DNA of 64,000 nt from the NCBI GenBank assembly GCA_028274465.1, contig CM051457.1:49942362-50006361 (forward strand), read 5' to 3'. Below are positions 24,424 through 34,890 of the stretch, piece by piece. Made by a program: the position numbers and the translations under genes. The stretch is from Plantago ovata (Eukaryota > Streptophyta > Magnoliopsida > Lamiales > Plantaginaceae). The notes beneath the pieces were generated by a model. That model had not been told where the DNA came from and ran no database searches. It was given only the letters and a program-made list of their open reading frames with translations. Numbering within the stretch: the first letter of the stretch is position 1; each line of letters starts with the position of its first letter.

Positions 24424-27400
24424 GATGAACAATTCAAGGATGCTTCTCAAGCTCCTGAAGCAATGGAAATAGTACTAGCACAACAAAGTGTGCAACATGA
24501 GCTTGCTGAACCTCAGCAGATAAATCATGTTCCAGTTTTAGACTCTAAAACTATTTTCGAAAACCTTCCTGAATTTAATTTTATTCTTTATCAGGCTCAA
24601 AAGGAGACCACTGAAGTGGTTCACATCACTGAAGATTTGGAAGTAAGTTCAGAGGAACTTTACTCAAACTTCAAGAGAACTACCTTGACTAGAGTTGCTA
24701 AATCCGTCAGCAACTGGCAAAGGTACATAAGGATGGATTTCTATGATCTTCACCTTCATCTATCCAACGAGAAAAAGAGACTTTTTCTGCTGAAACTCGA
24801 GACATTTGTGCATTCTATACTTCTAGAAGAGTTGACATATTCTCAGCTCATGAGCTCTAGTCTGATTGCTCTAATCAGAGAGAATATGAAAGCTAAGTTC
24901 AAGAGTGCCTCTCTAGATGAACAAGCTGTGATGCTCAAGGGTTCCTTTGTACCCGTGGTGGTTGATCCCCACAAAATCAATGAGGAAGAAGAAGTTACTA
25001 GTGCAGCAATGTACAAACATCTTGAGTTGGTCATACTGACGGACGATGATGAAGAAGAAGAGGATAAAAATATCCCAAAAGATCCAAGTGATGATGAAGG
25101 AAAAGATTCCAAGGACAAAAAGGATGATGATGATAATCAAGGTCCTATTCCTGATGCTGGTGGACTTAAACTGACAGTTGCTGAGACTGAACATCATGAT
25201 ACTGAAAATCGGCAAGCTGATCACACTACAAGTCAGCATCAAGAATCCACTCCTGCTCCTGCTGAGACAAGTACTCAAGCAACTGAACAAGTTGCTGAAA
25301 CTGAAGAAGAGTACGCCAGAAAGCGTGCTGAAATGAAATTAGGTAAAAACAAGCTTTCTGATGCCGAGTTAACTTTACTCGATGCCAAGGTCACTGAACC
25401 AAACCTTGATGATGAAGAAATGGATGAAGATTATCAAAGAGCACTTCAAAATAGTCTACAGATTCATGCAAGGCATACGCAGAATCTAGACATTGCTCAA
25501 CCTTCAGGAGTGAAGAACATGGAAGTCCCCTCCCTTCCACTTACTGCTGGTGAAACTCCAGATGTTGAGTCTAAAGAGTTGCCCTCGGCAATCAATCAAC
25601 CTAAAGTGATTGAAGCTACAGATTTAGGAACCAAGGTTGCTGGCCTTGATGAATCTGATGACGAAGAAGATCTCTTCAATTTTTCAGCAAACGAAGAAGA
25701 ACTGACAAAGAAAGTTGAACCCCCAGTGGTTACAATTCCTCCTCATTCTCTTGTTCATGATGAAGGAGATGATGAAAGAAGCCGTTTGCTGATCAATGAT
25801 GGTCAATTCGCAACTGAGCTAAAATTTCATTCACTCACTCCCTCTTTAGTGTCGTTCCCTAGTGTTGAGGATTTTATTCCCAGAATTAAGGCACTTATGG
25901 CTGTTCACAAAGCATGCCAAGAAGAGGATGATGCACTGCTTGCTGAGAGTCCGCTTGACATAGGCAAGATACTGGCTACTGTGCTGAAACGCACTACTTC
26001 TCTTACAATAGCTCAGAAAGACATAAGTCTACATCATAAAAGCTATGAAGAAGATGTCAGTCAAGCACTCAAACTGGCGAAAACTGCACTGAAAAAGGCT
26101 CAGACTTTCATTGAAGAAAAAGTCGACAATGAGCGCAGACATGAGGACAACTTGGTGAGTATTAAAGAAGAAATGTCCAAGCTGACTGCTGATCAGCAAG
26201 GAATAATTCTTAAGTAGAATAGCCTAAGTAAACATGCTGAAAATTGCAATGAATTTTTCTCTCTGCACATTCACCCAATGATGCAATCCATGTCTAAGGG
26301 GGAAGATAAACAAAGAAAATCTTCAAGAAAGAAAACCCCTGCTGAAGCGCCATTGATTCTGTCTAGTCCACCTCCCATAGAACCTCTTGCTCGTCCCTTC
26401 AAAAAGACGAGCTGAAACAGATTCTGAGAGAAATTCAGCAAATCCGAAAAGGAGAAGAATATCTGTTGAAACTCAAGAATACTGTCATACTGAGAGTCAT
26501 CAAGATCTGAATGAAGATGATGATAATGATGATGACCAAACAATAGCTCAAGAAATAAGAGCTAGACCAATCACAGCCCTAACTCCTTCTGGCCACTCAA
26601 AACATTTCTCTTCTGACTCAAGATCTTCAGCAAGAGATCAAGAAAATGCTAAGTCAAGAAGAAGAAGGCAAAGACAGGAAGAAAAGAGGCTATCCAGCAT
26701 TGCCATTGGCTCAGGCATTGAATACACAAAGACCAGCAATGAGGAAACAACTCAAAATGTGATCAGAAACCTTCATGGTTGCTGGGTCTTAAAGCTGGAA
26801 GATGTGTTGGTCAATGATTTTTTCCAACTTCTGTACTGAATCAAATGTACACTTGGATTAAATTAAAAGTGCAAAGAAAAGAAAGGGATCCTCCTCCCTA
26901 CCCAAGAAACATTGCTGCAAGATGGCTGAATCTGGAAGTCTTAGTAAGAAGAACATCTATTGGCAAGCTAATGAAGCAAGAGCCTGATTTAATCAAACCA
27001 ATTGATGTTGCTTACTACACTGATCCTTTAACCAAGAAGTCAAAGAAGAAATATGGCTTGATTCCTTATGAGTATTTTTATCTCACTGTCAAGGATCAAG
27101 AAGAAGATCTTCTCTGGTTAAGAAAGATTCATGCTAACAAGGGAATTTCAGATACACAACTTCTCCATGCCAGCAATTGGGGCATGCACTTGTGGGTACT
27201 GCACTACAAAGAAATGAATGGTGAAAACCATCATTATACTGACTGCAAGAATGCAAGGATCATTCAGCGTGAAGTCCGTAAGCTACTTGAAGATTACGAA
27301 AAGGACTGTGTTGAATTTTCTGCGCTTGCTGAGAAGTGTGTAAGGGAGATTCTGAGGAAATCTTCTGTTGGAATAACTTAAGTCCCTTGTAAAAGCTTTG

Positions 27401-27608
27401 TTTGTTTTTTGTTTGCTGATTTGTGTAGTTATCTCTGAACTTTCTTGTAAACTTACTGGAAAGATAACTATCAGCAATAAGCTTTTGACTCTTATTGGTT
27501 TTTGATTATGCAATCTACTTATGCATACTGTTTTATTATTCAAACTGATTTATTCAAGATCAGAAACCTCTAAAAGGGTAACAATTAATTTAGCCATGGA
27601 TTGCTAAC

Positions 27609-27626
27609 ATCAAAAAGGGGGAAATT
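27609..27626 (+). other. Polypurine tract (copy 2)
   Basis: CATCAAAAAGGGGGAAAT immediately precedes the 3' LTR. The same tract is found before 1290 and 12089 and, on the minus strand, at 36235-36253. Confidence 0.85.
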
Positions 27627-29179
27627 TGTTAGGAAACTTGTAATTTTGATGAGCAATTAAACATGCTAAATTAAGGAAAGTCCAGTAACCAGTACTCTTA
27701 AGGTCCATAGGAATTTAGAATTTTAAGGACATTTTAAAAGAGGAACGTTTGCTGAAGACTTAGTGTAGGTACTAGTTAGGTGCTTTAGTTCAGCTTATGA
27801 TATATCTTGTTTTTTGAAAAGAAAAACAACCTATTGAGGCATTTGCTGATGATGTATCTTGTTTTCTGAAAAGAAAAACAACCTATTGAAGCATTTGCTG
27901 ATGATGTAATTTGTTTACACAAACGAACTATTGAAGCACTAGAACCGTTCAGAAACTTGAAGAATTCGAAGACTAAAGACTAAAGAAGATTTCTGAAGAT
28001 GGTATCTACAAAGGCACATGTTGCTCAGAAAGTGGAAACTTCAGCAACAACTTGCATAAGTGAAAATCTATACGACAGAGTAGGTTGTGCTGGCTGAAAT
28101 TGAGACTGACCACTTGCTGAAATACATATGTGACCTCCTTGCTGAAAGTACTTGCATTCGCGCTACAACGTTCACATTTGAATTTCATTCAAATGAACAT
28201 TAAATGCAAAGTAAGCACGCGAAGAACATGAAGACTAGAAGACAAATAAAGGACGTTGCTGAAAGTAAAAAAGCAAGATAGTGATATCTTAAGGAACAAA
28301 GCCTTAGAATTTGAAATTGAAACGGCTCCCTTGATTCACTATAAATAGAGGTCATCCGGCAAAGGTTTGAAATGTGTCAACAACGTGATCAAATTCTCAC
28401 TTGTGCTTAAACACTCAAACCCTTCTATACTCTTTACTGCCATTGATCCGTTCCAAGACTTAAAGCTTGAAAAAGCTACTTATGAAGAAGTAGAACATTC
28501 ACGGCTAAGAAATTAGTAAAGTGTTCTTTCTTTTGAACAAGAACAAGTCTTGACACCAGAAACAATCTAACTTATTTACTGCAAAGTATTCAAAGTTTTG
28601 TTTCTTAGATTACGTGTTGTAGCTGAATAAGTTATAATCAAGTCATCTAATCCCAAATCTCTCTAACTGATAAACATCCTTTTTCAGGCGTGAAATTCTG
28701 GGGGAATTTAATCAAGCATAGTGTTGCTGATTATAAGTCCCAAGTTTGGTGAAGAACAAGGTTTCGTTCTCTAGTTAGGTTGGAAACGAAGCAAGTGTAC
28801 TTTGGTTTTTGTAGAATCGCTCTAGATAGGTGTTGTAAGGAACCTCAAACTTATCATAGTGGATTCAGACCTAGAAAGGACAAAGTGGATTAGTTGAGAG
28901 ATTACGCCACTCTCAGATACCACTATTTGTGTGATACCACTACAAAGAAAAGAAAGGGATCCTCCTCCCTACCCAAGACTTCCGCACTCTGTTTTTAAGT
29001 ATCAGTAAAACTCTTTACTGAAAAGTAACTAGTACTTGATGAGAAAGTTAAGTATCAGCAAACTCATTACTGAAAAGTAATAAGCCCTTGTTGAGAAAGT
29101 TTTTAAACGAAGAAAGTTTGAAAAGACTATTCACCCCCCCTCCCCTCTAGTCCTTTCTTGTTGTTTAAAGGGACCAACA
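27627..29179 (+). repeat. 3' LTR of Sirevirus-like copy 2
   Basis: This runs from TGTTAGGAAACTTG to GGGACCAACA (1553 bp). It matches the 5' LTR throughout except near 28935-28977, where about 36 nt identical to the third ORF of the same element (26872-26907 region) stand in place of LTR sequence. Confidence 0.9.
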
Positions 29180-29184
29180 ATCTA

Positions 29185-30091
29185 GCTCTAATCACCTTCT
29201 CATATTTATAGGTGATTGATGACTTAGGGAACAAGCTAAATCATATCTGTAGAGATATGATAAGAATAATCTCCTAATCCTATAATTATCATCATATATT
29301 TTGTGATAATTATCTCTAATTACAAAGATCTGTTAACATAGTAAAACACCAAAATTTACGCAATTTAGGTGTCTACAGTCATCTCTGCAATTTCTTCTAC
29401 ACTCGTCATCTCTATCTCTGCCATATTTAGACTTTTATTTTCTTGTTTATATGATCAGATTGTAGATTAACTTCTTCTCTTGTTTATATAGGTTTGAGAA
29501 CAGTGTGTACAGTATAAACGGTAGCGTGAAGGTGAAGAGTCGCGCCTGATCGAAGGTGACTCTTTAATGAATTGAACGGTCGGATGTGTACATTGTTGGA
29601 ACATCAGTTGTAAGTCGCCAAATAGTGAAGACGAAGTTAAACGGCGATTGACTTCCTTGTGGGGCGCCCTGTGCGTGCACCAGGTCCAATATCGGTACCA
29701 GGCGTCTATGTTTCATAAAGGAAAAAAAGGGAATAATTTGGCAAAAAAAATTGATAACCGTGAGGATCGAACCTGAGACACCCACAACAAACATGACCTC
29801 CGTAATTACCAATTAGGCTAGTAACTATTTCAATATTACATGTGAAATTGGTACAATAAAAATGAATTTAATCAAAAAAATTCTTAAAATATTACTACAA
29901 CTTGATTCTGCAGAGCCACTGCAAATTTAGCCAAAGTAGTCTATGGAGTCATCATTTCTTTTTATCTCTCCCAAGGAATCAAGAATTAGTAAATATATTA
30001 TCAGAATTCTCTCCCCAATTATTCACTCTCGTCGCCGACTCACCAACACTCTTCACCTCACTCACTCGTTTTCTTCGCACGCTTCACAGAC
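29185..30091. other. Non-genic DNA with a tRNA-like SINE head
   Basis: This older, AT-rich DNA is continuous with 13609-14208 before the insertion of copy 2. I see no convincing gene. A tRNA-like pol III promoter lies on the minus strand: A-box-like TAGCCTAATTGGTA (29807-29820) and B box GGTTCGATCC (29764-29773). From about 29900 the DNA becomes CT-rich and may be the promoter and 5' leader of the AT-hook gene that starts at 30092. Confidence 0.5.
29755..29830 (-). repeat. tRNA-derived SINE head or tRNA relic
   Basis: The A and B boxes have the spacing of a type 2 pol III promoter. No complete tRNA fold is apparent and the 3' body is unclear, so a SINE head is the simplest reading. Confidence 0.4.
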
Positions 30092-32624
30092 ATGGAGAAA
30101 TCACCAATTGATCGGCCATTGCCTAATGTAAAAGAGACGAAACGCAGGGGCCGCACCATTGGGAGTACGAAACGGCGGAGTAAGTCGGAAATTTTTTCCC
30201 CATTTCTAACTTTTCCGTTCAATCTCCAAGATCAAATCTAAAAACCTAGTCGATTTTTGGGGTTTCAAACCTAATACTCTGTTTTTCTGTATATATATGT
30301 GCATGATACAGAGGTGGATGCTACTGAGAGTGTTGCGCCATTGGAGGAGGTTGAGCTCGTGAGACGCAAGCGCGGTGGTCCCCTTGGGAGTTCAAAAAGG
30401 CGGGGTAAGTAGCCCGATTCCTTCACATTATTCCTTGTTGCTTTCTATCAGCGTCACTTTCTAATGAATGAGTGAAAAGTAGTTGATGTTAAACTTCTAT
30501 CCTATAATGCTGGTCCAGAGAGCTCCAACTATGCCACCGAAATCCCAGCTCCCCAAAAGCGTGGCCGCCCTCCAAAGATCACAAACCGTGAAGTTTCAAA
30601 CTAGCTTTGCATCTTTATTCAACCAGTTGATGTTTAGCTTCTATCCTATAAGTAGAAATTTGTTTGTGTTGAGTGATCTGTGATTGTTTGTTCTCCTTGA
30701 TGTATCAGTTTGAATGACATTGTTCAGACTCATATTGTCTTTCTGTTGTACATAGAGATTGATTCGAACACCATACAAGAGTCACATTTTGGTTGAGCTC
30801 GACTCCGTGTCAAATGCATATACTTCCGGAGCATGAAATTTGACAATTGTTGGCAATGTTAAACTGTCTGTTGTACTTTGGAGATATGTAAATGCTAGGA
30901 TGGTTCTGGGGTTGTCAATCAGTCCATAGTCTCATTGTTGTTTAAACTCTTAGTTTAATCCGTTTGTGTTGATTTTACTTTGATTGATGTGGGTGTTGAG
31001 TAGTTGAATTTCATTATTATTAGCAAGGAATTTGGCAATTGTGCAATTATAAACTGATTTTGCTTGCTTCTTTTTTTTCTTTATGGTTTTCTTATGTATA
31101 GCATTTTGATAATGCAGGTCCAGATAGCTCCAACCATGCCACTGAAATCCCAGCTCCTCGAAAGCGTGGCCGCCCTCGAAAAATCACAAATCGTGAGCTT
31201 TCAAACCAACATTGCATCTTTATTCAACTAGTTGTTGTTAAACTTCTATCCTATAAGTAGAAATTTGTTTGTGTTGAATGATCCATGGTTGTGTGTTGCT
31301 TTAGTTTAATTCGTGTGCCTTTCTTTAGTTTGATTTATGTGGTTGTTGAGTAGTTGAACTGTATTATTAGTAGCAAGAAGTTCAAAATCTCAGCTTGATT
31401 TTACTTGCTTGAAGTTCAATATCTCAACTTGATTGGTGGCAAGTGTTCTGCAGTTCATGAAGTTCTATTTCCATCTCCAGTGGCTTATTAAATCATTGTT
31501 CTTTAAGTTCTTAGTTTAATCTGTGTGCCTTGCTTTAGTTTGATTGATGTGGCGGTTGCGTAGCTTAACTGCATTATTAGTAGCAAGAAGTTCAAAATCT
31601 CAACTTTATTTTACTTGATTCTGTGTTGTTCTTGTTTGTTTTTTTTATTTATGGCATTTTGATGATGCAGGTCCAGAGAGCTCCAACCATGCCACCATTC
31701 CAGAGAGCTCCAACCATGCCACTGAAATCCCAGCTCCTCGAACGCGTGGCCACCTTCGAAAAATCCCAAGTTAGCTTTACGCTCCTGTAATTATGTATTT
31801 CGTAACGTACTCCCATGCATGCGGAAACAATCATGAAGTGGTTGCCTATTATATTTCATCTTGATTCCAACTTCCACACAAGGTGTGATATATGTTTAAT
31901 TGTTCAGCTACAGACCAAGAAACATCAGCTATCCGCAACAGAGACCGTCCCGCGGCAGCAAGAATAGAAATAGCATTGTCTGGCAAGTTCAGCGGTCCCC
32001 ACTGGTCGAGCACATGGGGGAGCAACCTCATAGTACCGTATCAGCTCCTGGTACGTAAAAGTTCATATATGATTTCAATTGAATTGTTGTACCTTAAGTA
32101 TCAAATCTGACTTAACGTTATCGGTTCTCTTCACAGCCCATCCAGCAAATGAACCTTGGAGGATTAAGGTTCACTATGATGGTTGGTTTGTAAAAGACAA
32201 ATGGAGTGGCTAGATCTCTTATGATGGAGGAAAGCTTGCATACTTATACATCGAGGACAGTAGCAAGTTCGACTACACTACTTTGTGCGGAGCTATAATG
32301 GGAAGGCTTACTGGCCCAATGAAGAATTGTCTGATGTGGTATGTGTCTCCAACAACAGGGGACTTTGCTAGATCCCTTGTCCCATTGGTTTTCAATGATG
32401 ACATAAACGCTATGTTTGAGAGGTATGACCGAGTTTCAAGCAAAAAGATTAAGGTGTACACCCAGCTTTCTGCGGTGAGGTGGCAGGATGACAGAGATAT
32501 GTTAGTCAGGACTTATAAACTTCCAGCTTCAATCGTAGATATGAAATCTGGTTGCAAGGTTCCACCTTTCGATACCATCTGGCAACATCTTCTTCGCAAT
32601 GAAGAAGTAGCCCAGAAAAACTAG
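30092..32624 (+). pseudogene. AT-hook protein gene with MuDR/PB1-like C-terminal exon
   Basis: Exon 1 (30092-30179) starts MEKSPIDRPLPNVKETKRRG and ends at GTAAGT; exon 2 (30312-30404) encodes VRRKRGGPLGSSKRRG. Three related exons follow (near 30521, 31119 and 31671), each encoding PESSN-ATEIPAP plus an AT-hook core such as KRGRPRK. After an exon near 31916-32042 comes a last exon (32137-32624) reading PWRIKVHYDGWFVKDKW, YDGGKLAYLYIEDSSKFDY, LMWYVSP and FNDDINAMF, the pattern of the PB1-like N-terminal domain of plant MuDR proteins. AT-hooks bind the minor groove of AT-rich DNA. An in-frame TAG at 32211-32213, and the lack of an AG acceptor before the first repeated exon, suggest the gene is now dead or uses other splice sites. 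It may be a MULE-derived gene or a host gene; the exon joins in the middle are uncertain. Confidence 0.5.
30500..31790 (+). repeat. Tandemly duplicated AT-hook exon units
   Basis: Three units of about 0.55 kb each contain the PESSN...KRGRPRK exon plus shared intron sequence (for example TTCTATCCTATAAGTAGAA at about 30640 and 31245). The exons begin and end in the same phase, so duplication keeps the frame. The third unit has an additional in-frame copy of a 27-nt piece. Confidence 0.6.
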
Positions 32625-33285
32625 TATGTCACCTACAACCGTATGCCCATCAAGGGAAGGGACCGCTTCAGGATATGCCTCCCATTTCTACATGTCCCCA
32701 TGCTGCATGGGATTTGATCTGCCTGCCCCTGTTGCTATGGTTTGTTTGTCCACTGTTTATGCTACTACCTGGGATTTGATAATTGTCTGTAATGTGAACT
32801 TGGATAATTATTAGTACTAATGTTGCTGCTTTGGATAATATGGACAATTAGGATAATTTGGTTGAATTATGAACTTTCAGTTTATCTGTTTTGTAAATTT
32901 TAATGGGTGGTGTAAGATTCTTAGTTCGTACTTTGTAAATTGTTTGTTGTTAATTACGTATATGTCTTATTTAGTCCGCGAAGAGTTATTCCACGCCCAC
33001 ACGTTTTAAATATACGTATCCTAGTACCCGTGAAACTTGGGTGAGTCATATAAATTCAAAATACGAGCATAATATTGTAGATGCAAATACAAGTGGTATT
33101 ACGATTGCATATGATATTCATGTAAGTGAAAAAGAAGTTATAAGGAAAACAACCTTCATTAATTAAACATCACACATATACATCCGATATACACATAACC
33201 AAAAAATACACAAACAAATAACTCTCTAGGGAAGATTCCTATTAGTGTAGATATATACACAAACAAAACATATATTTTCAACAAC
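32625..33285. other. No gene seen
   Basis: AT-rich sequence after the AT-hook gene. I find no open frame of note, no terminal repeats and no RNA gene. It may include the 3' untranslated region. Confidence 0.5.
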
Positions 33286-33289
33286 ATTG

Positions 33290-33365
33290 TTCTGTCCTAG
33301 TGGTATGTATGGTAGTCCATGGTTTGGGAGGTTTGGGTTCGATCCCCATTGGTTATAATTTTTAT
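33290..33365 (+). repeat. tRNA-like SINE head
   Basis: An A-box-like TCCTAGTGGTATGTATGG (33294-33311) is followed by a perfect B box GGTTCGATCC (33336-33345), then AT-rich sequence. It could also be a structural part of the adjacent CACTA-like end. Confidence 0.4.
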
Positions 33366-33395
33366 ACGATTTATTTGAATTAAAAATATTCCATC

Positions 33396-34571
33396 TTTTG
33401 TGATGATCTCTTTTTAGTTGTCACAGACTATCCTTTTATTTGTCACAAACTATTCCATCTTTTGTGATGACCTCTTTTTAGTTGTCACAAACAATTCCAT
33501 CTCTTGTGATGACATCGTTTGTGATGACCTCTTTTGAGTTGTCACAAACTATTCCATCTTTTGTGATGACCTCTTTCTAGTCGTCACAAACTATTCCATC
33601 TTTTGTGATGATCTATTTTTAGTTGTCACAAACTATCCTTTCATTTGCCACAAACTATTTCATCTTTTGTGATGACCTCTTTTTAGTTGTCTCAAACAAT
33701 TCCATCTTTTGTGATGACATATTTTATGTTGCCACAAACTATTCCATCTTTTGTGATGACATCGTTTGTGATGACCTCTCTTGAGTTGTAACAAACTATT
33801 CCATCTTTTATGATGACCTCTTTCTAGTCGTCACAAACTATTCCATATTTTTTGATGACCTGTATTTTGTTGTCACGAATATGACCACTACCCAACGTTG
33901 AAAAAATTGGGCAGCCAACAACACAACATGACGAACAACCGTTGTCATAAATGTATCACTTTTGTGGCGAAAGCGTGATCGTGTCACAAAATATCGAGGA
34001 CCACACAATGCTGGAAAAATGGGCAGCCAACAACACAACGTGACGAACTAACTTTGTCACAAATGTAACACTTTTGTGATGAAAGTGTGACCTTGTCACA
34101 AAAGTTCGAGGACCACACAACGCTAAGAAATTGGGCAGACAAAAAACCCAACGTGACGAACTGTCTTTGTCACAAATTTAACACTTTTGTGATGAAAGTG
34201 TGATTCTGTCACAAAAGGTTGAGGACCAAACAACACTGGAAAAACTGGGCAGCTAACTAACCCATGTCATGAACATAAGTTGTCACAAAAGTACATTTAC
34301 TTGTGATGAGCTTTTTATTTTGTCACAAATGGATTCAAGGGTGACCAAACTATATTCGTGAGGAACATGTTTTATCACAAATGTACTATATTTTGTGATG
34401 AAGGTGAGCCAACGTCACAAACGATCGATCTATTGTGACGAGAGCCATTTTTGTCACGTTAGATGCCATCTATTGTGACAAATTGAAATTTTGTCATGGT
34501 TGCCAAGTATTGTGACGAAACTTAATTCGTCACACAATGTTTCGACACAAAGCTGCGCGTTTTTGTAATGA
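33396..34571 (+). mobile_element. CACTA-like transposon terminus with subterminal repeats
   Basis: The DNA is a dense array of TTTTGTGATGA and TTGTCACAAA words in both orientations. It ends abruptly at GCGCGTTTTTGTAATG (34556-34571), which on the other strand reads CATTACAAAAACGCGC, one base from the CACTACAAAAA that starts many CACTA (En/Spm) elements. Right of it the sequence is copia third-ORF leader. The opposite end is not in view and would lie left of the window if copies 2 and 3 are inserted into this element. Subterminal repeats are the known binding sites of the CACTA TnpA protein. No transposase gene is visible. Confidence 0.45.
33884..34290 (+). repeat. Tandem repeat of about 113 bp
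   Basis: About three and a half copies of a unit containing GGACCACACAACGCT, TTGGGCAGCCAACAACACAA, GACGAACTGTC, TTGTCACAAAT and ACTTTTGTGATGAAAGTGTG, within the CACTA-like subterminal block. Confidence 0.6.
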
Positions 34572-34890
34572 AGCACGCTCTGACGGTTTAGAGTTAGTGG
34601 ACATTATGCATTAAATGCAAAAGACACCACTAGCTCCATGTTCTCTGTTTTGCCCTTGCTGAGAACTCAAATTCATTGAGTCTCTCACACAAATAGAGAT
34701 ACTATAAATAAGAGGAGTTGAACAAAGACAAAATTCTTTAACTCTCAAATTTCCTTTTTCTCTGCAAATTCACTAGCCTGTGCTCAGAGAACATTGTACC
34801 TCCAGTCAAAAAGCATCTTTGTTCATACCTTTGCTCCCTTTACTCACCCTACCATATAAAGATGGCTCCCAAAAGACAATCATCAAGGCT
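34572..34890 (+). mobile_element. Sirevirus-like copy 4, fragment with third-ORF leader
   Basis: This matches the stretch before the third ORF in copies 2 and 3, including TATAAATA at 34703-34710, the CTTTAACTC leader and the first codons (ATGGCTCCCAAAAGACAATC at 34862). It is cut on the left by the CACTA-like end and on the right by copy 5, whose insertion followed AGGCT. The remainder lies outside the window or is lost. Confidence 0.7.
34703..34710 (+). promoter_or_regulatory. TATA box of third ORF (copy 4)
   Basis: TATAAATA in the conserved leader context, about 150 bp before the third-ORF start codon. Confidence 0.45.

Larger units (their letters stand above)
22330..27381 (+). pseudogene. 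Large third ORF after pol, broken (copy 2)
   Basis: This is the best-preserved copy of the roughly 5-kb third ORF. Residues near the start read MAPKRQSSKTSKSLKADSAG. A conserved domain follows (PPAYLDTAKCEQMMQWGGF, KYIRYFYEQDLDGENEEALN, LLFFITARPKKVSMLDAMEF), then an AET-rich low-complexity region, an acidic stretch, a helical region (LKTFVHSILLEELTYSQLMS-like), a coiled-coil-like part near 25900-26210 and the conserved C-terminal domain (26845-27381). Acidic and basic blocks alternate and no transmembrane segment is seen, so a nuclear or capsid-associated role is as plausible as an envelope role. It is broken, with several breaks. A longest continuous open stretch of about 2.5 kb (23737-26217) survives. 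Confidence 0.7.
14209..29179 (+). mobile_element. Sirevirus-like Ty1/copia element, copy 2, full length
   Basis: This is the only complete element of its family here: 5' LTR (14209-15822), tRNA-Met primer site, gag, protease, integrase, RT, a short RNase H, hairpin spacer, TATA box, large third ORF, polypurine tract and 3' LTR (27627-29179), flanked by ATCTA. At about 15 kb it is long for copia. By hand, the first few hundred bases of the two LTRs differ at roughly 4-6 % of positions, which suggests one to a few million years under commonly used plant rates. It is broken, with somewhere over a dozen breaks in the coding parts. Confidence 0.9.

Noticed and set aside
22330-27381. Third ORF as a host gene
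   Set aside because: The same ORF follows pol in every copy of the family and lies between the LTRs.
29755-29830. A functional tRNA gene
   Set aside because: A and B boxes are present, but no acceptor stem or cloverleaf is evident.
33396-34571. Possible CRISPR-like array
   Set aside because: Units vary in length, occur in both orientations and lack uniform spacers. The setting is plant nuclear DNA with a transposon terminus.
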